Origin: Chloroflexota bacterium
GTDB lineage: Bacteria > Chloroflexota > Chloroflexia > Chloroflexales > Roseiflexaceae
Length of the DNA: 32,559 nt
NCBI GenBank assembly: GCA_013388755.1
Contig: JACAEQ010000031.1
Coordinates: forward strand, 1-32,559
Reading direction: 5' to 3'
Shown here one piece after another: positions 32,507 through 32,559 of this stretch. The number at the start of each line of letters is the position of its first letter. Within the stretch, counting starts at the first letter, position 1. Position numbers and translations under genes: made by a program. The notes under the pieces were generated by a model. It was not told where the DNA came from. It worked only from the letters and a program-made list of their open reading frames with translations, and did no database searches.

Positions 32507-32559
32507 ATGGAAGACGCTATACAGTCTCAGATTCAGAGCCGCCCGCGAATCGACCGGAC
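32507..32559 (+). CDS. Start of a gene cut by the window edge
   Basis: An open frame MEDAIQSQIQSRPRIDR that runs off the end. It is supported only by a -10 box seven bases upstream, which would make it leaderless. The product cannot be told. The 214 bases between ccmF and this ATG show no other gene. Confidence 0.35.
   Translation, partial: MEDAIQSQIQSRPRIDR

Overview
The window is about 32.6 kb of GC-rich, gene-dense bacterial DNA. It holds 26 supportable full-length protein genes, one truncated gene remnant and one gene cut by the right edge. No rRNA, tRNA, CRISPR array, phage genes or intact transposase were seen. The content suggests a free-living bacterium of the Chloroflexota, possibly a Chloroflexales member. 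The reasons are a System I cytochrome c maturation set with a Cys-type CcmE, DUF2085 membrane proteins, a Roadblock/LC7 protein, lipoproteins with Pro/Thr-rich linkers, and small palindromic repeats between genes. This placement is an inference from gene content, not a phylogeny.

Layout. At 31-4475 (mostly minus strand) there are two MFS transporters, a 39-residue one-helix membrane peptide with its own promoter and terminator, an SH3b membrane protein and an SCP2-domain protein. At 4856-6410 a CsoR-type regulator with a clear operator-promoter converges on a cobalamin-dependent radical SAM-like protein that has lost its iron-sulfur cysteines. At 6829-9972 lies a two-component system (OmpR-type regulator, then a GAF/PAS histidine kinase). 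At 10421-12477 is a plus-strand operon DUF2085 - TlpA-like lipoprotein - DUF2085. At 12648-13485 are an Rrf2 regulator and an Mrr-like endonuclease remnant. At 13554-17182 are two translationally coupled genes: a metzincin protease with a PPC domain, and an 844-residue fusion of a C25/caspase-like domain to a complete nitrilase. At 17484-21079 (minus) the order of transcription is panB, panC, apt and a glycosidase-like lipoprotein. Then come a Roadblock protein (21241-21609) and, at 21836-26243 (minus), a set reading FabF-like ketosynthase, methyltransferase, Ntn-hydrolase asparaginase and an orphan sugar-type binding protein. The right third (26533-32292, plus) is ccmA-ccmB-ccmC-ccmD-ccmE-ccmF.

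How genes work together. The ccm set should export and handle heme and attach it to c-type cytochromes. CcmE carries a CxxxY rather than HxxxY heme site. No CcmG/CcmH is present in the window, although the TlpA-like lipoprotein 15 kb away is of the right general type. PanB and PanC are consecutive pantothenate enzymes. The most unusual unit is the metzincin plus C25-like/nitrilase pair, which is co-translated and lacks recognisable secretion signals.

Between genes there are several interspersed repeat families. The clearest is a 158-bp terminal-inverted-repeat element present twice, in opposite orientation, each copy flanked by TTA. A third degenerate copy and compensatory changes support a folded stem. 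Nine promoter candidates use an extended -10 (TGnTATAAT-like), and three of these place the start codon at the predicted transcript start.
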